Below, piece after piece: positions 18,036 to 25,973 of a DNA stretch of 64,000 nt (its first letter is position 1; every line of letters starts with the position of its first letter). The notes under the pieces were generated by a model, which had not been told where the DNA came from, did no database searches, and saw nothing but the letters and a program-made list of their open reading frames with translations. A program made the position numbers and the translations under genes. Source of the stretch: Cyanobacteria bacterium SZAS-4 (GTDB taxonomy: Bacteria > Cyanobacteriota > Vampirovibrionia > Obscuribacterales > Obscuribacteraceae); NCBI GenBank assembly GCA_018266255.1, contig JAFEAT010000018.1:23164-87163 (forward strand), written 5' to 3'.

Positions 18036-18836
18036 CTAAACAGTTGCTTCAGCTGCCGCACCATCATTTTTCTCAGTTGCTTCCGGATCGGCAAAACTAG
18101 CCGACTCTATCCAGTTTGCGATACAACGGCGCGGCTTGGGAAAGACACTGACATAACACAGACCAGCCGCCATCAACCAGACCATTAAGAAGCCGCCATT
18201 ATTCATTTCAGCATCATTGTCGCGATGATTTCTTGCTTCCAATAAACGCGCATAGTCAGCAGTCGTAGCTGTTCCCATCGAGATCTTATAATTTAGCGTC
18301 TCGACATAATGATGTGCGTGTGCGTCGTCATAATACTCCCGCTCAGTGCCAGTACAACCACGTCCCATCCACATCACCGCCACTACAAGCCACGCCCCGA
18401 TCATGCCGAAATTGACAAGACTCTTTCGTTGCGCCCTTTCTTCTTCCAGCTTGATTTTAATTCGTCGTACTTGCTCTTCTTCCTGCCACTCTTTCACTGC
18501 ATCATCTGCTCTAGATTCTTGTCTGGTTTGCCATGTTTGCCAGTCCATTTCATCGTCATCATCGGCAAGTGCATCGGCACCACCTGCAGTAGCGCCACCT
18601 TTCACCGTGTAACCGTCCGGATTCTTTTCAAAAAATATCTTTAGCTTATGATACGCATCGTTGATCTCAATCATCTTCTCCATCGCCTTCACTCTCATCG
18701 GACTATCCACCGGATACTTATCCTCATGAAAAGTTTGAACCAGGAATCGATGCGCCTCTTTTACCTCAGCCAGACTGGCGGTCACCGGTAAATCCAAAAC
18801 TCGAAAACACTTCCCAATAGTTTTAATTTCTTCCAT
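18036..18836 (-). CDS. Membrane J-domain-like protein with HED in place of HPD
   Basis: 266 residues. The first ~65 residues follow the J-domain pattern (CFRVLDLPVTASLAEVKEAH, then VQTFHEDKY and EINDAYHKLKIFF), but the loop that must read HPD to activate DnaK reads H37-E38-D39. A charged coiled segment follows, and then two membrane spans (MIGAWLVVAVMWMG and FLMVWLMAAGLCYVSVF). The substitution of Pro by Glu would probably weaken or abolish DnaK stimulation. It may be a structural J-like protein. It is followed at 28 bases by another membrane protein gene. Confidence 0.7.
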   Translation of the reverse strand: MEEIKTIGKCFRVLDLPVTASLAEVKEAHRFLVQTFHEDKYPVDSPMRVKAMEKMIEINDAYHKLKIFFEKNPDGYTVKGGATAGGADALADDDDEMDWQTWQTRQESRADDAVKEWQEEEQVRRIKIKLEEERAQRKSLVNFGMIGAWLVVAVMWMGRGCTGTEREYYDDAHAHHYVETLNYKISMGTATTADYARLLEARNHRDNDAEMNNGGFLMVWLMAAGLCYVSVFPKPRRCIANWIESASFADPEATEKNDGAAAEATV

Positions 18837-18895
18837 TTTTTTTCCTTTCCAACATCACGCATGCATTTGAAAAGCCCAAGCAGCAAAAATGAATT

Positions 18896-18926
18896 GAGAG
18901 GAGCCGATTCAAAACCGGCCCCTCTC
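18896..18926 (-). terminator. Probable terminator after the small exported gene
   Basis: On the minus strand GAGAGGGGCCG pairs with CGGCTCCTCTC with a two-base internal mismatch, followed by a weak T-rich tail. It lies 12 bases past the stop of the gene at 18938-19249. Confidence 0.55.
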
Positions 18927-18937
18927 TCTTCTCTTCG

Positions 18938-19249
18938 CTAGAACGAAACTCCTATTTTGCCTAACGAACGCCCTGCGGCATCCGATGCCCCCTGAAAGCC
19001 CTGCGATATCCCGTCATCGCCCCAAAATCGTTTTTTATTCTCATAGCTATTTAACCTCCCCAACTCTCCCAAGTCGCAAGAATAGCCTTTACGCATTGAA
19101 GGTGCCGCAACGCCATTCGAGAGCGTCTGCTGCAAATTGTTAGCTGTGTTATCGGTGTGCGACTCGCCTGGAGCCAGACTGACAAGTTTGAACACCGCCA
19201 CCAGAAGAAGCGCCGTAACAGCCAGGTCTCTAATTAGTTTCATAACCAA
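18938..19249 (-). CDS. Small anchored or exported hypothetical protein (103 aa)
   Basis: LIRDLAVTALLLVAVFKLV near the start is a signal peptide or signal anchor. The rest is polar, with one cysteine (YSCDLGELG) and a Gly-rich end. The family is unknown. It is separated from the neighbours by 200 bases upstream and a hairpin downstream, so it probably has its own transcript. Confidence 0.5.
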   Translation of the reverse strand: MVMKLIRDLAVTALLLVAVFKLVSLAPGESHTDNTANNLQQTLSNGVAAPSMRKGYSCDLGELGRLNSYENKKRFWGDDGISQGFQGASDAAGRSLGKIGVSF

Positions 19250-19456
19250 TCTCCTAAATATTTAGTTTTGACAACGCCAGCAGCAAGGTGAACCGCCGCG
19301 TTAAAAGCCTTTTTCAAATTCAAGCAACCACCTTCACGCAATCACTTTCCAACATTCACACTTAAGCGATTGCATTCAAGGTTGCTACTGTCGACCTCGC
19401 TACAGACTGTGTGCAACGCGTGATTTGACTGGTTGCATCACATTCCTGGCTGTCTC

Positions 19457-20035
19457 TTACAACCACTTTATCTTTTGTTCGGGCACACCATTTGCTATGT
19501 AATCGGCCACAACTTGTTTGCCTTTTTTAGCCATGAACAAGCACCAGGCTCCGGCGGATAGCGCCAGTAACATTACCCAGTTGAAAGTTCTGGCATTGTC
19601 CTCTTCACGCCATCTGCGCTCATCACTCTGCGCCACTCCGGCCCATCGAGATTGAATATCGGACCGACTGCTCGGATACACACCAATTGCGGTGCCACCC
19701 GTTTGCAAATCCCACATCATCGAATCACCTATAAACTCGCGACGCAAACCTCTGTCGTGTAAACTGACCACGTCGCCGCCCAACTCAGTCAGCCACGCCA
19801 GCGTCAGTCCAACTGGAATTAAAACCCTCGCAATCTGTACAACACGTCGTCGCCTGGCAGTCTCTTTGCTATCCACAGCACTAGCTGTGCCATCCACCGC
19901 ACTCGCTGCGCCATTTTTTCTTTGCTCTTTGCTTTTGGAAAAACTTTCATCCACACCACAGCCCTGGTCAGCGTCACATGCTCCACGTGCATCGTGCTCA
20001 AAATCAGCTGGCTCTCTTTCCACTGTTGTTGTCAT
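19457..20035 (-). CDS. Hypothetical two-pass membrane protein
   Basis: I take the ATG at 20035 (MTTTVEREPAD) as start; it overlaps the preceding gene by 32 bases, and a longer start at 20050 is possible. The first ~60 residues are acidic, with Asp/Cys (CDADQGCGVD) and a repeated SAVDG. Two hydrophobic segments follow, VVQIARVLIPVGLTLAWL and NWVMLLALSAGAWCLFM, with a polar loop of ~75 residues between them. The family is not recognised. Confidence 0.5.
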   Translation of the reverse strand: MTTTVEREPADFEHDARGACDADQGCGVDESFSKSKEQRKNGAASAVDGTASAVDSKETARRRRVVQIARVLIPVGLTLAWLTELGGDVVSLHDRGLRREFIGDSMMWDLQTGGTAIGVYPSSRSDIQSRWAGVAQSDERRWREEDNARTFNWVMLLALSAGAWCLFMAKKGKQVVADYIANGVPEQKIKWL

Positions 20036-20591
20036 AAATCTGATCCTCAATTACTGGACGAACTCTTTCAACCAGGCGCATCGTGTTTTCACCCCGATCG
20101 CACTGAGCCACTGATTCGTCACGCCTATTCACGTTTGTCGCTCTCTCTACTTCGTCTGCATATTTTTCGCAGAGGATGTAGAGCGCGGTCGTATCGTCTA
20201 TCCAATCACCTTGCACACCTGTTTCGATTTGATTCCGACAGGAGATCTTCAAAGCCAACGGCCACAAATCGAAGGTGAACATATACAACGCCTTGCGTAC
20301 CTGCTTTTTATGCAGACACTGCTTCAGATGCTGCAACCTGTCACTCAAAGCATCCAGGTCTTTAATCAGCCTTTGCCACCGATACTTCGGAGCACTTGTA
20401 GTTGTGGGAAAATTCTCCACATCTAGCTGCTCGACCCATTCATGCAGCTTGATTGCCACCAGATCGTTTTTCTGCACCAACCTGTCGATCAGCCTATCAA
20501 GCTGACCAAGCCGTATAGATGCTCTTTGTTTGGCGAAGGGCTGAGTCAACAACACCAGCCTTCGAAAAAATGATTTTGAATTGTTTGCCAT
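20004..20591 (-). CDS. Hypothetical helical protein (195 aa)
   Basis: A basic, helical, soluble protein without signal or membrane segment (MANNSKSFFRRLVLLTQPF opens it). It contains several Leu/Arg heptads around RLGQLDRLIDRLVQKND. The start has GGAGG before it. Its end overlaps the next gene on the strand, which points to translational coupling. I do not recognise it. Confidence 0.5.
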   Translation of the reverse strand: MANNSKSFFRRLVLLTQPFAKQRASIRLGQLDRLIDRLVQKNDLVAIKLHEWVEQLDVENFPTTTSAPKYRWQRLIKDLDALSDRLQHLKQCLHKKQVRKALYMFTFDLWPLALKISCRNQIETGVQGDWIDDTTALYILCEKYADEVERATNVNRRDESVAQCDRGENTMRLVERVRPVIEDQIYDNNSGKRAS

Positions 20592-20791
20592 CGGACCTCC
20601 TTTGAGGTTCTCTTACGGTCGTTGCGCAAAAAATCGCTCGATCTTTTCCCGCTACGACATCGCATTTCCGATGTGCAATTCAGTTCACTCTATATTCCAG
20701 AAAATTAGTGGTGAATTTGTGAATCCAATCATTTCTTTCGATTTCACTCCAAATCACTCTTTGATTCCACGCCAAAGCCACCACTAAATAC

Positions 20792-21361
20792 TTACGCCGC
20801 GCGTCTGCATTCCTCAAGCAAATTCGCGTAATTTTCCACCACTATTTTCTTATCTACATTGTCTAACGCAAGATGCGCCATGTTCATCAAAGTCAGCTCA
20901 TACCAGTGCTTTGCTTCGGCGAGCATTCCATAGAGATGGTGAGCATTTGCCACCAGGTGGTACATGTCCAACATGCTGTGGTGTGTGCGCGGATAAACGT
21001 TTTCGTAGATTGGTAAGACATCGAACAAAAAACAAATCGCACTCTCCGGGTCGCCATCCAACATGTATATCGACGCCAATTCAATTTGAACCTGCGCATA
21101 GTAGAGCGGATGAACATCCCTCAAAACAATTGCCGCATTGAGAGCATCGATAAAAAACTCTCTGGCGGTAGCAATATCATCGCGCGCCAATTCTTGCCGA
21201 CCAAAGAACATGCTCCGAATAAAACTCTTTAGAGCTTCATCTTGCAAAGCCATCTCCGCCGAAACACTGGTGCTCAAAGCAACACTAGCGCTCAAAGCAC
21301 CTTCTGCTACAACTTTCTCTGCAGAAGTCTCTTTATCTAAATACTTTTCGTCATCTGCCAT
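20792..21361 (-). CDS. TPR-like protein (189 aa)
   Basis: The C-terminal 120 residues show TPR-type helical pairs of the kinesin-light-chain style (ATAREFFIDALNAAIVL, then AQVQIELASIYMLDGDPESA and YHLVANAHHLYGMLAEAKHW). The N-terminal 45 residues are Ala/Ser-rich and low in complexity. GGAGG precedes the ATG. TPRs bind proteins; no partner can be named. It is the first gene of the minus-strand run that contains the J-domain-like protein. Confidence 0.65.
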   Translation of the reverse strand: MADDEKYLDKETSAEKVVAEGALSASVALSTSVSAEMALQDEALKSFIRSMFFGRQELARDDIATAREFFIDALNAAIVLRDVHPLYYAQVQIELASIYMLDGDPESAICFLFDVLPIYENVYPRTHHSMLDMYHLVANAHHLYGMLAEAKHWYELTLMNMAHLALDNVDKKIVVENYANLLEECRRAA

Positions 21362-21565
21362 CGGACACCTCCTTAAGGTTCACGGCCTTGCGGTGATTAA
21401 GCACTAGCTTTCTATCCGCATCAGGCAACGCGCCGATGTACTAATAATCTAACACCAAATTTCCCAACTTCTCCAGGGTAAAGGATAGTTTTAAAATCCA
21501 TCCGTAATTTCAACTTTTACCTACATTGACTTACATAGTTTGCAGACAATCACCTCAACCAAAAC

Positions 21566-22057
21566 CTACTCATCTTCTATATCTTGTGCAAAAGAATATG
21601 GAATTCGATTGCCCCTGCCCAATTGACTCGTCTTATTCAAGACAGGCTTGGATCTCACATATTGACTGAAACCGGTCGCATTCAAAGTGATACTACCGGT
21701 ATGACATTGGATGAGCCACGACCACTCTGCATTCGGTCCGACAAAATCTGGATTAGGTCGTGTCACCGGTCCATCCCTGGAAATTGAGTCCACCTCAATA
21801 TCAAGGAAATGCTCGAATCGGAAGTTGACATTGCGGACATTTTCGAAGACCAGAGTCGACGGAGCTACCCAAAATTGAAAGTAAGTCTCTTGCTTGGTCG
21901 GTCTAACCCAGTGAAATAAGTAGTCTATGTCAAGCCACAATTCATTGGTATTCGAAGGTGGAAACGCGACCGCATAAATCGGGCAGTCGTGCCAACCCAT
22001 TTGAGCGAAATCTTCGTCTGAAGTCCATATGTACTTTTCCAGGTCAAACTCATCCAT
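21566..22057 (-). CDS. Hypothetical protein, immunity-like in composition
   Basis: 163 acidic residues, soluble, Trp-rich: GWHDCPIYAVAF, LWLDIDYLFHWV and FWVAPSTLVFENV. This succession of short strands recalls small proteins found beside bacterial toxin genes. I know it only by pattern, and the match is weak. It is divergent from the modular protein at 22266. Function not assigned. Confidence 0.5.
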   Translation of the reverse strand: MDEFDLEKYIWTSDEDFAQMGWHDCPIYAVAFPPSNTNELWLDIDYLFHWVRPTKQETYFQFWVAPSTLVFENVRNVNFRFEHFLDIEVDSISRDGPVTRPNPDFVGPNAEWSWLIQCHTGSITLNATGFSQYVRSKPVLNKTSQLGRGNRIPYSFAQDIEDE

Positions 22058-22265
22058 CTGGCCTTCTCCCGCAGTACGCCACGTAGGTCATGGAATGACA
22101 TTTTAGCTGAATTGCGTAAATCACGTGCATCGCTGACCGCTGTCTGCGCAATTCCACAGTGCTAATTCCTCAAGGCGCCCTTACTCTGAAAACAGAAGCG
22201 GCACGAACTTCTCACGGTAACTATCCCTCGGAATCCCGCCGCTTCTACCCTTTTAAGAGGTCATC

Positions 22266-23117
22266 ATGGAAAACGATTTCGCCAGAGCCGAACGAGAAGC
22301 ACGAGTATTTGTCGGTGGCGCAGTACAAGGCGCAATCGAGGAAGCCTGGAGCGCATGCCAGAATCCAACCAAGCTGGCAGGCACAATTGCCACCGATGCC
22401 CTGCTGGGAGCAGGAGCCGGCGCCATGTTCTTACTGGCACCGGAGGTCGCACCAGCACTGGCTGTAGTAGCACTCGGCGGCGCAGTTCTGAACAACATCA
22501 ACCCGACCGACGCTCCCACAAAAGCACGCAACGCCCGTCTCCAAAGTATATTTTCAGACACCTGGAATAACACAGACGAAACTCAATGCCGCAATCGCGC
22601 TGCTCACGAACTAGGCGTCCCAACTTTCGATTTCGCTCTTGCCACCACATGTGGAGGCCTGGGATTTAAGGCAGGTAAACAACTAGTAACCACACGCATC
22701 GAACAAGCTATTACAAACGAACTAAAAGGATTGTCAGTCATGTCCAAACCAATGGGAGAAAGCGGTGTTCAAACCCGCATAGGCGATTCCACAGTCACCA
22801 CATTCAGTGACGGCAAAGTCGTCAAACAACACGACTCTGGCTATATCGCGCGCTACATTCCCACCGAAGACGGCCGCTACATTGTCACCGAACGCACCCC
22901 ATCGGGCACACTGTCCTTCACCGCCCCCGATGGCACTCGTGTTCTCGAAACGTCAACAGGACGCACCTATTCATTCGAGCCAGACGGCTCCCACGACATA
23001 ATGCGACCCACCGGCTTGCGCCTGCAAGTTAATCCAGACGGCACAAAAATCTACACCCACTCAAACGGCATCCAAACCCGCTTCGACGAAAATGGCAAAA
23101 CCCGAAGTTTCAAATAA
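22266..23117 (+). CDS. Modular protein: glycine-rich N-domain plus PDG-repeat C-domain
   Basis: 283 residues. The first ~135 residues hold an Ala/Gly-rich hydrophobic hairpin (LLGAGAGAMFLLAPEVAPAL) and a segment with WNNTDETQCRNRA; this layout recurs in the protein at 28137. The C-terminal half is a set of short strands punctuated by PDGT/NPDGT/NG (FTAPDGTRVLE, FEPDGSHDI, NPDGTKIYTHSNG), resembling Rhs-type or TCP10_C-type beta repeats. GAGG stands before the ATG. It could be a surface or toxin-delivery scaffold that lacks a toxin tip, but no enzyme domain is visible. Confidence 0.6.
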   Translation: MENDFARAEREARVFVGGAVQGAIEEAWSACQNPTKLAGTIATDALLGAGAGAMFLLAPEVAPALAVVALGGAVLNNINPTDAPTKARNARLQSIFSDTWNNTDETQCRNRAAHELGVPTFDFALATTCGGLGFKAGKQLVTTRIEQAITNELKGLSVMSKPMGESGVQTRIGDSTVTTFSDGKVVKQHDSGYIARYIPTEDGRYIVTERTPSGTLSFTAPDGTRVLETSTGRTYSFEPDGSHDIMRPTGLRLQVNPDGTKIYTHSNGIQTRFDENGKTRSFK

Positions 23118-23123
23118 GGCAAC

Positions 23124-23253
23124 ACAAATTCTGCACCGTCAAAAAAGTAACGGAACAAGTTTCTATGTCGTCCAATAAATCACCAAAACAAATTTCTATA
23201 TCGTCAAATATATTGCCGAGAGAAATTTCTGTACCGTCCAACAAGTAACCGAC
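23124..23253 (+). repeat. Four degenerate 33-bp tandem repeats
   Basis: Units start at 23124, 23155, 23188 and 23221; the last three are exactly 33 bases, and a fifth partial unit begins at 23254. Each opens ACAARTTTCT or similar, has a CGTC at position 15-18 and ends near ACC. They begin seven bases after a stop codon and are not palindromic. Arrays of this kind occur as transposase-binding sites at Tn7/Tn5053-type ends, but no transposase is near. Confidence 0.7.
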
Positions 23254-23288
23254 ACAAAATTACTATCAGTCAGGATAAATACCTCTGT

Positions 23289-24629
23289 ATGTTTTATTCA
23301 CTTACTAGTTTGCGCGCTTTGATAATTGATGCGGACGATTTCGGCGGACGTCCTCAAATTATCACCGACATCATCAAGATGCTAGGTCAAAGCATCGAAG
23401 TAGCACTAGTAACTCGTCGAAACTGGATCGCGCGTGTTCCGCCAGTGCGCACATTTCACCCAATCGACATGACCGAGCATTTGGATTCCAAAATTCTATT
23501 GACTCGCGCGATCAAAGAATTGAAAGTGCCACCATGCTCGACCGTATATCTCTGTAGCTCCACAGTCACCCTTGAACTTACAAAAGACCTTTTATTAGGT
23601 TCAGTTGTCTTCCCGAACCAACCACTCAGCGACATAGAAAAACATTTGCTTTACCAGGAGTCTCCAGACTTCGTGGTCGACTCGTTGGATGCTCTCTACA
23701 AATGCCTGTCCATCCTGGACACCGGATACGCCGCAGAAGTCGCATCATCTCCGGACCGCCTTGTCAAAGCCAATTTCGGACACTCGACCACATTCAGCCC
23801 GACCGTTTCAATCACTCCCAACCCAAAGGATTCAACTGCATCTTTATATAGTTCTTCCGCCAAACCGACTACTCGAGTAGTCAAATTGCCAAACTTGCAA
23901 CATCCTGAGTGTCCCTATTTTGTTCTGGGTCGCTATTTCGGTCCATCAGATCCCCGCCACGCTCTGCACGCTCTGAGCCTTCGACTCTCGCATTTCAAAC
24001 ACCACCACTCTCCACACTCCCAGCTCTTTGCAAATCTATTCTTGCGTGGCATTGAAGCCGCCACTGGTGGTGTCTTTGATCTGATCACTCAGGTGCCAAG
24101 CCGTCCCGAAGTTGGCGACCGTCTTGCTCACATCCTGCGCATAATGCATTCAAACCTTTCCAAGCAAACTCAACCGGCCGATTCCCCTCATGCACGAACT
24201 TCTCCTACTTCGATCCAGTCTGACATCCTGCGATGCGTCAATAGTTATCCACCCTTAAAGGGTTTGAACCTGAAGGCACGAAAAGCAAGTGTTGCAAAAG
24301 TCTTTCAAGTACAGAAGGATATTCAGGGAAAACGAATCGTGCTCATCGACGATATAGTCACCACGGGCGCTACTATTAATGCTTGTATCACCGAGCTTAA
24401 GTCCGCTGGCGCCGCATCTGTCACCGCTGTCCTGCTCGCATATCACCCTTACGGGTTGAAAGCACGCCCCAGCAAATCAATAAACATATGCACCGAATGT
24501 GGTGAGCGACTGGGCATCACTTTCGACTCTTCCGAACTTTATTTTGAGTGCTTAAAACAAACGGGTGACGATAGTCATTCAAAAGTGTCATTCAACAATG
24601 CGTTCTCTGAGCAATTTCAAAAAATATGA
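23289..24629 (+). CDS. Phosphoribosyltransferase-domain protein with N-terminal HAD-like region
   Basis: 446 residues. Near residues 345-375, GKRIVLIDDIVTTGATINAC is the PRPP-binding loop of type I phosphoribosyltransferases (ComF-like). It is followed by a short CTECGERLG knuckle. The N-terminal ~150 residues (LIIDADDFGGRPQIITDII) look like a Rossmann or HAD-type fold with acidic motif DADD. The middle is Ser/Thr-rich. The protein may be a ComF relative or a salvage enzyme on the island; substrate not deducible. It is the last island gene before the tRNA. Confidence 0.65.
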   Translation: MFYSLTSLRALIIDADDFGGRPQIITDIIKMLGQSIEVALVTRRNWIARVPPVRTFHPIDMTEHLDSKILLTRAIKELKVPPCSTVYLCSSTVTLELTKDLLLGSVVFPNQPLSDIEKHLLYQESPDFVVDSLDALYKCLSILDTGYAAEVASSPDRLVKANFGHSTTFSPTVSITPNPKDSTASLYSSSAKPTTRVVKLPNLQHPECPYFVLGRYFGPSDPRHALHALSLRLSHFKHHHSPHSQLFANLFLRGIEAATGGVFDLITQVPSRPEVGDRLAHILRIMHSNLSKQTQPADSPHARTSPTSIQSDILRCVNSYPPLKGLNLKARKASVAKVFQVQKDIQGKRIVLIDDIVTTGATINACITELKSAGAASVTAVLLAYHPYGLKARPSKSINICTECGERLGITFDSSELYFECLKQTGDDSHSKVSFNNAFSEQFQKI

Positions 24630-24849
24630 TCGCCTATGTCAAGCGAAAGGTGGATGTTACGGATTGGTTTCGGGTAGTGAAATTCTAAAAAGTGCTCTAG
24701 TACTCGCCAAGTCACCGAGTTTTAATTTGCTCTGCGCCTACCGTTTTGGAGCTTGCGTGAATCTGGCAGTGTGCCTCGTCTTGTCCCCATCGGTGTTGGT
24801 ACTACTGGCAGTGCATGGCGCCTACCGCTGTGACTTTTATTATTCATAA

Positions 24850-24890
24850 TAAAACTCCCCCTGAGTTCCTGCTTAAAGGAATACCAGGGG
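24850..24890 (-). terminator. Intrinsic terminator of tRNA-Arg
   Basis: On the minus strand CCCCTG..ATTCCT pairs with AGGAA..CAGGGG around a short loop and is followed by GTTTTATTAT. It lies 30 bases beyond the tRNA 3' end. The 24630-24849 stretch to its left holds no gene I can support. Confidence 0.75.
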
Positions 24891-24919
24891 AAGACCAAAG
24901 ACTTTTGGATTTGTGAAAG

Positions 24920-24996
24920 TGGCGTGCCCGGAGAGATTCGAACTCCCGACCTCATGGTTCGTAGCCATGCGCTCTATCCAGCTGGGCTACGGGCAC
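24920..24996 (-). tRNA. tRNA-Arg (anticodon ACG)
   Basis: The reverse complement folds into a full cloverleaf: acceptor GTGCCCG/CGGGCAC, D-arm GCCC/GAGC, anticodon stem CATGG/CCATG with loop CTACGAA (anticodon ACG), T-arm GGGAG-TTCGAAT-CTCTC, discriminator G and an encoded CCA. Its 3' end points towards the accessory genes, the position where tyrosine integrases usually insert islands. Confidence 0.95.
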
Positions 24997-25077
24997 ATTT
25001 CGTAGCGGAATATCAATATACCATGCGGTAAGTTGATCGATTTTGCAAAGACCAGACGTGTTACAAAATTGTCCGAA

Positions 25078-25644
25078 TTAGTAGTTCTTTCGGTTGCGCG
25101 CCCAGTGCAGCACGCTTCCTCGAACGTTCGAATTCGAGTTCAGCGCAGCCGAACCGGCGGCGGCTGAGTCAGGCTCATACTGCTTGTAAGGAGAATAAGC
25201 CTTGACGACCGGAGCCGAAGGCGCCGCTGGTGTGGAAGATTTCGGTCTGGAAGCGGTCTTCGGTCCACCACCATTCAATAATCTGCCAGTTCTGCCTTGC
25301 ATCCCCATCGGCGGAGGTGGCGGCGCTTTTTCTGGCACTCCGTTATTCGTTTTAGGAAGACTTGTGCGCAGGCTCGGAATCGACTGCGAGTAAGGCTGCC
25401 AGCCGGCTCGCGGCAATCCTACCGGTTGCATCGGCATACCGCCTGACCCACCACCGGCTTGAGCTGCCGCCGGATTCGTGCGCTGGTCGTTCACGCTCGG
25501 CGCTTCATCTGTAATCGTGATCTGCTGCCGCGCCATGTAAAAATGCCCCATGTTCGGGTCACTTTGACGCTGAGCGAGCGCCGGTCCGACCGCCAAGACC
25601 GCGACCGATAGAGCCGTTAACAAGGAAGCCGAGAGCTTAGTCAT
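25078..25644 (-). CDS. Pro-rich exported hypothetical protein
   Basis: I choose the ATG at 25644 because GGAG lies five bases before it; longer starts exist. A clear signal peptide (LSASLLTALSVAVLAVGPALA) is followed by Pro/Gly/Ala-rich, probably unstructured sequence with PPPPPMGMQGR and RPKSSTPAAPSAP stretches. No family is recognised. It is the first chromosomal gene beyond the tRNA and is transcribed towards it. Confidence 0.6.
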   Translation of the reverse strand: MTKLSASLLTALSVAVLAVGPALAQRQSDPNMGHFYMARQQITITDEAPSVNDQRTNPAAAQAGGGSGGMPMQPVGLPRAGWQPYSQSIPSLRTSLPKTNNGVPEKAPPPPPMGMQGRTGRLLNGGGPKTASRPKSSTPAAPSAPVVKAYSPYKQYEPDSAAAGSAALNSNSNVRGSVLHWARNRKNY

Positions 25645-25973
25645 CATTTCTCCAGTGTCCATCAAACCCTCGTAACAGGCAGCGGCGCAACCTGAGCTCA
25701 GTTTAATCGCCTTGTTTTCTCGATGTCAAGCAAAACTGGGATTAACCCTGGATGCCGGTCTCGAACAAGTAAGCGTTACGCTGCTTTAGATTTAGGATAA
25801 CAAAATCTCGTTCATTCTGCCGCGCCGCACTGCGCCGCACACGGCGTGCGAAGATTTTGTTCGCATTCTGAATTGCACGCAAGGATGGCGCGCCGCCTGA
25901 GTGTTAGACTTCTCGGTGTTTGAGCAGCCCGCCTGCACAGCTTATCCTGGAATAAATCTTTGGAGAATCGCTC
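25645..25973. other. Intergenic region before lpxI
   Basis: A divergent gap of 329 bases. I see no open frame with a ribosome site and no clear hairpin. Repeated GCGCCGCACTGCGCC-type GC blocks lie near 25820. It should hold the promoters of both flanking genes. Confidence 0.4.

Noticed and set aside
23124..23253. CRISPR array
   Set aside because: The units are contiguous and degenerate, with no unique spacers, and no cas genes are in the window.
24722..24955. Minus-strand 77-residue frame beginning MRSGVRISPGTPL
   Set aside because: It starts inside the tRNA-Arg gene; such MRSGVRISPGTP-like frames are well-known artefacts of tRNA T-arms.
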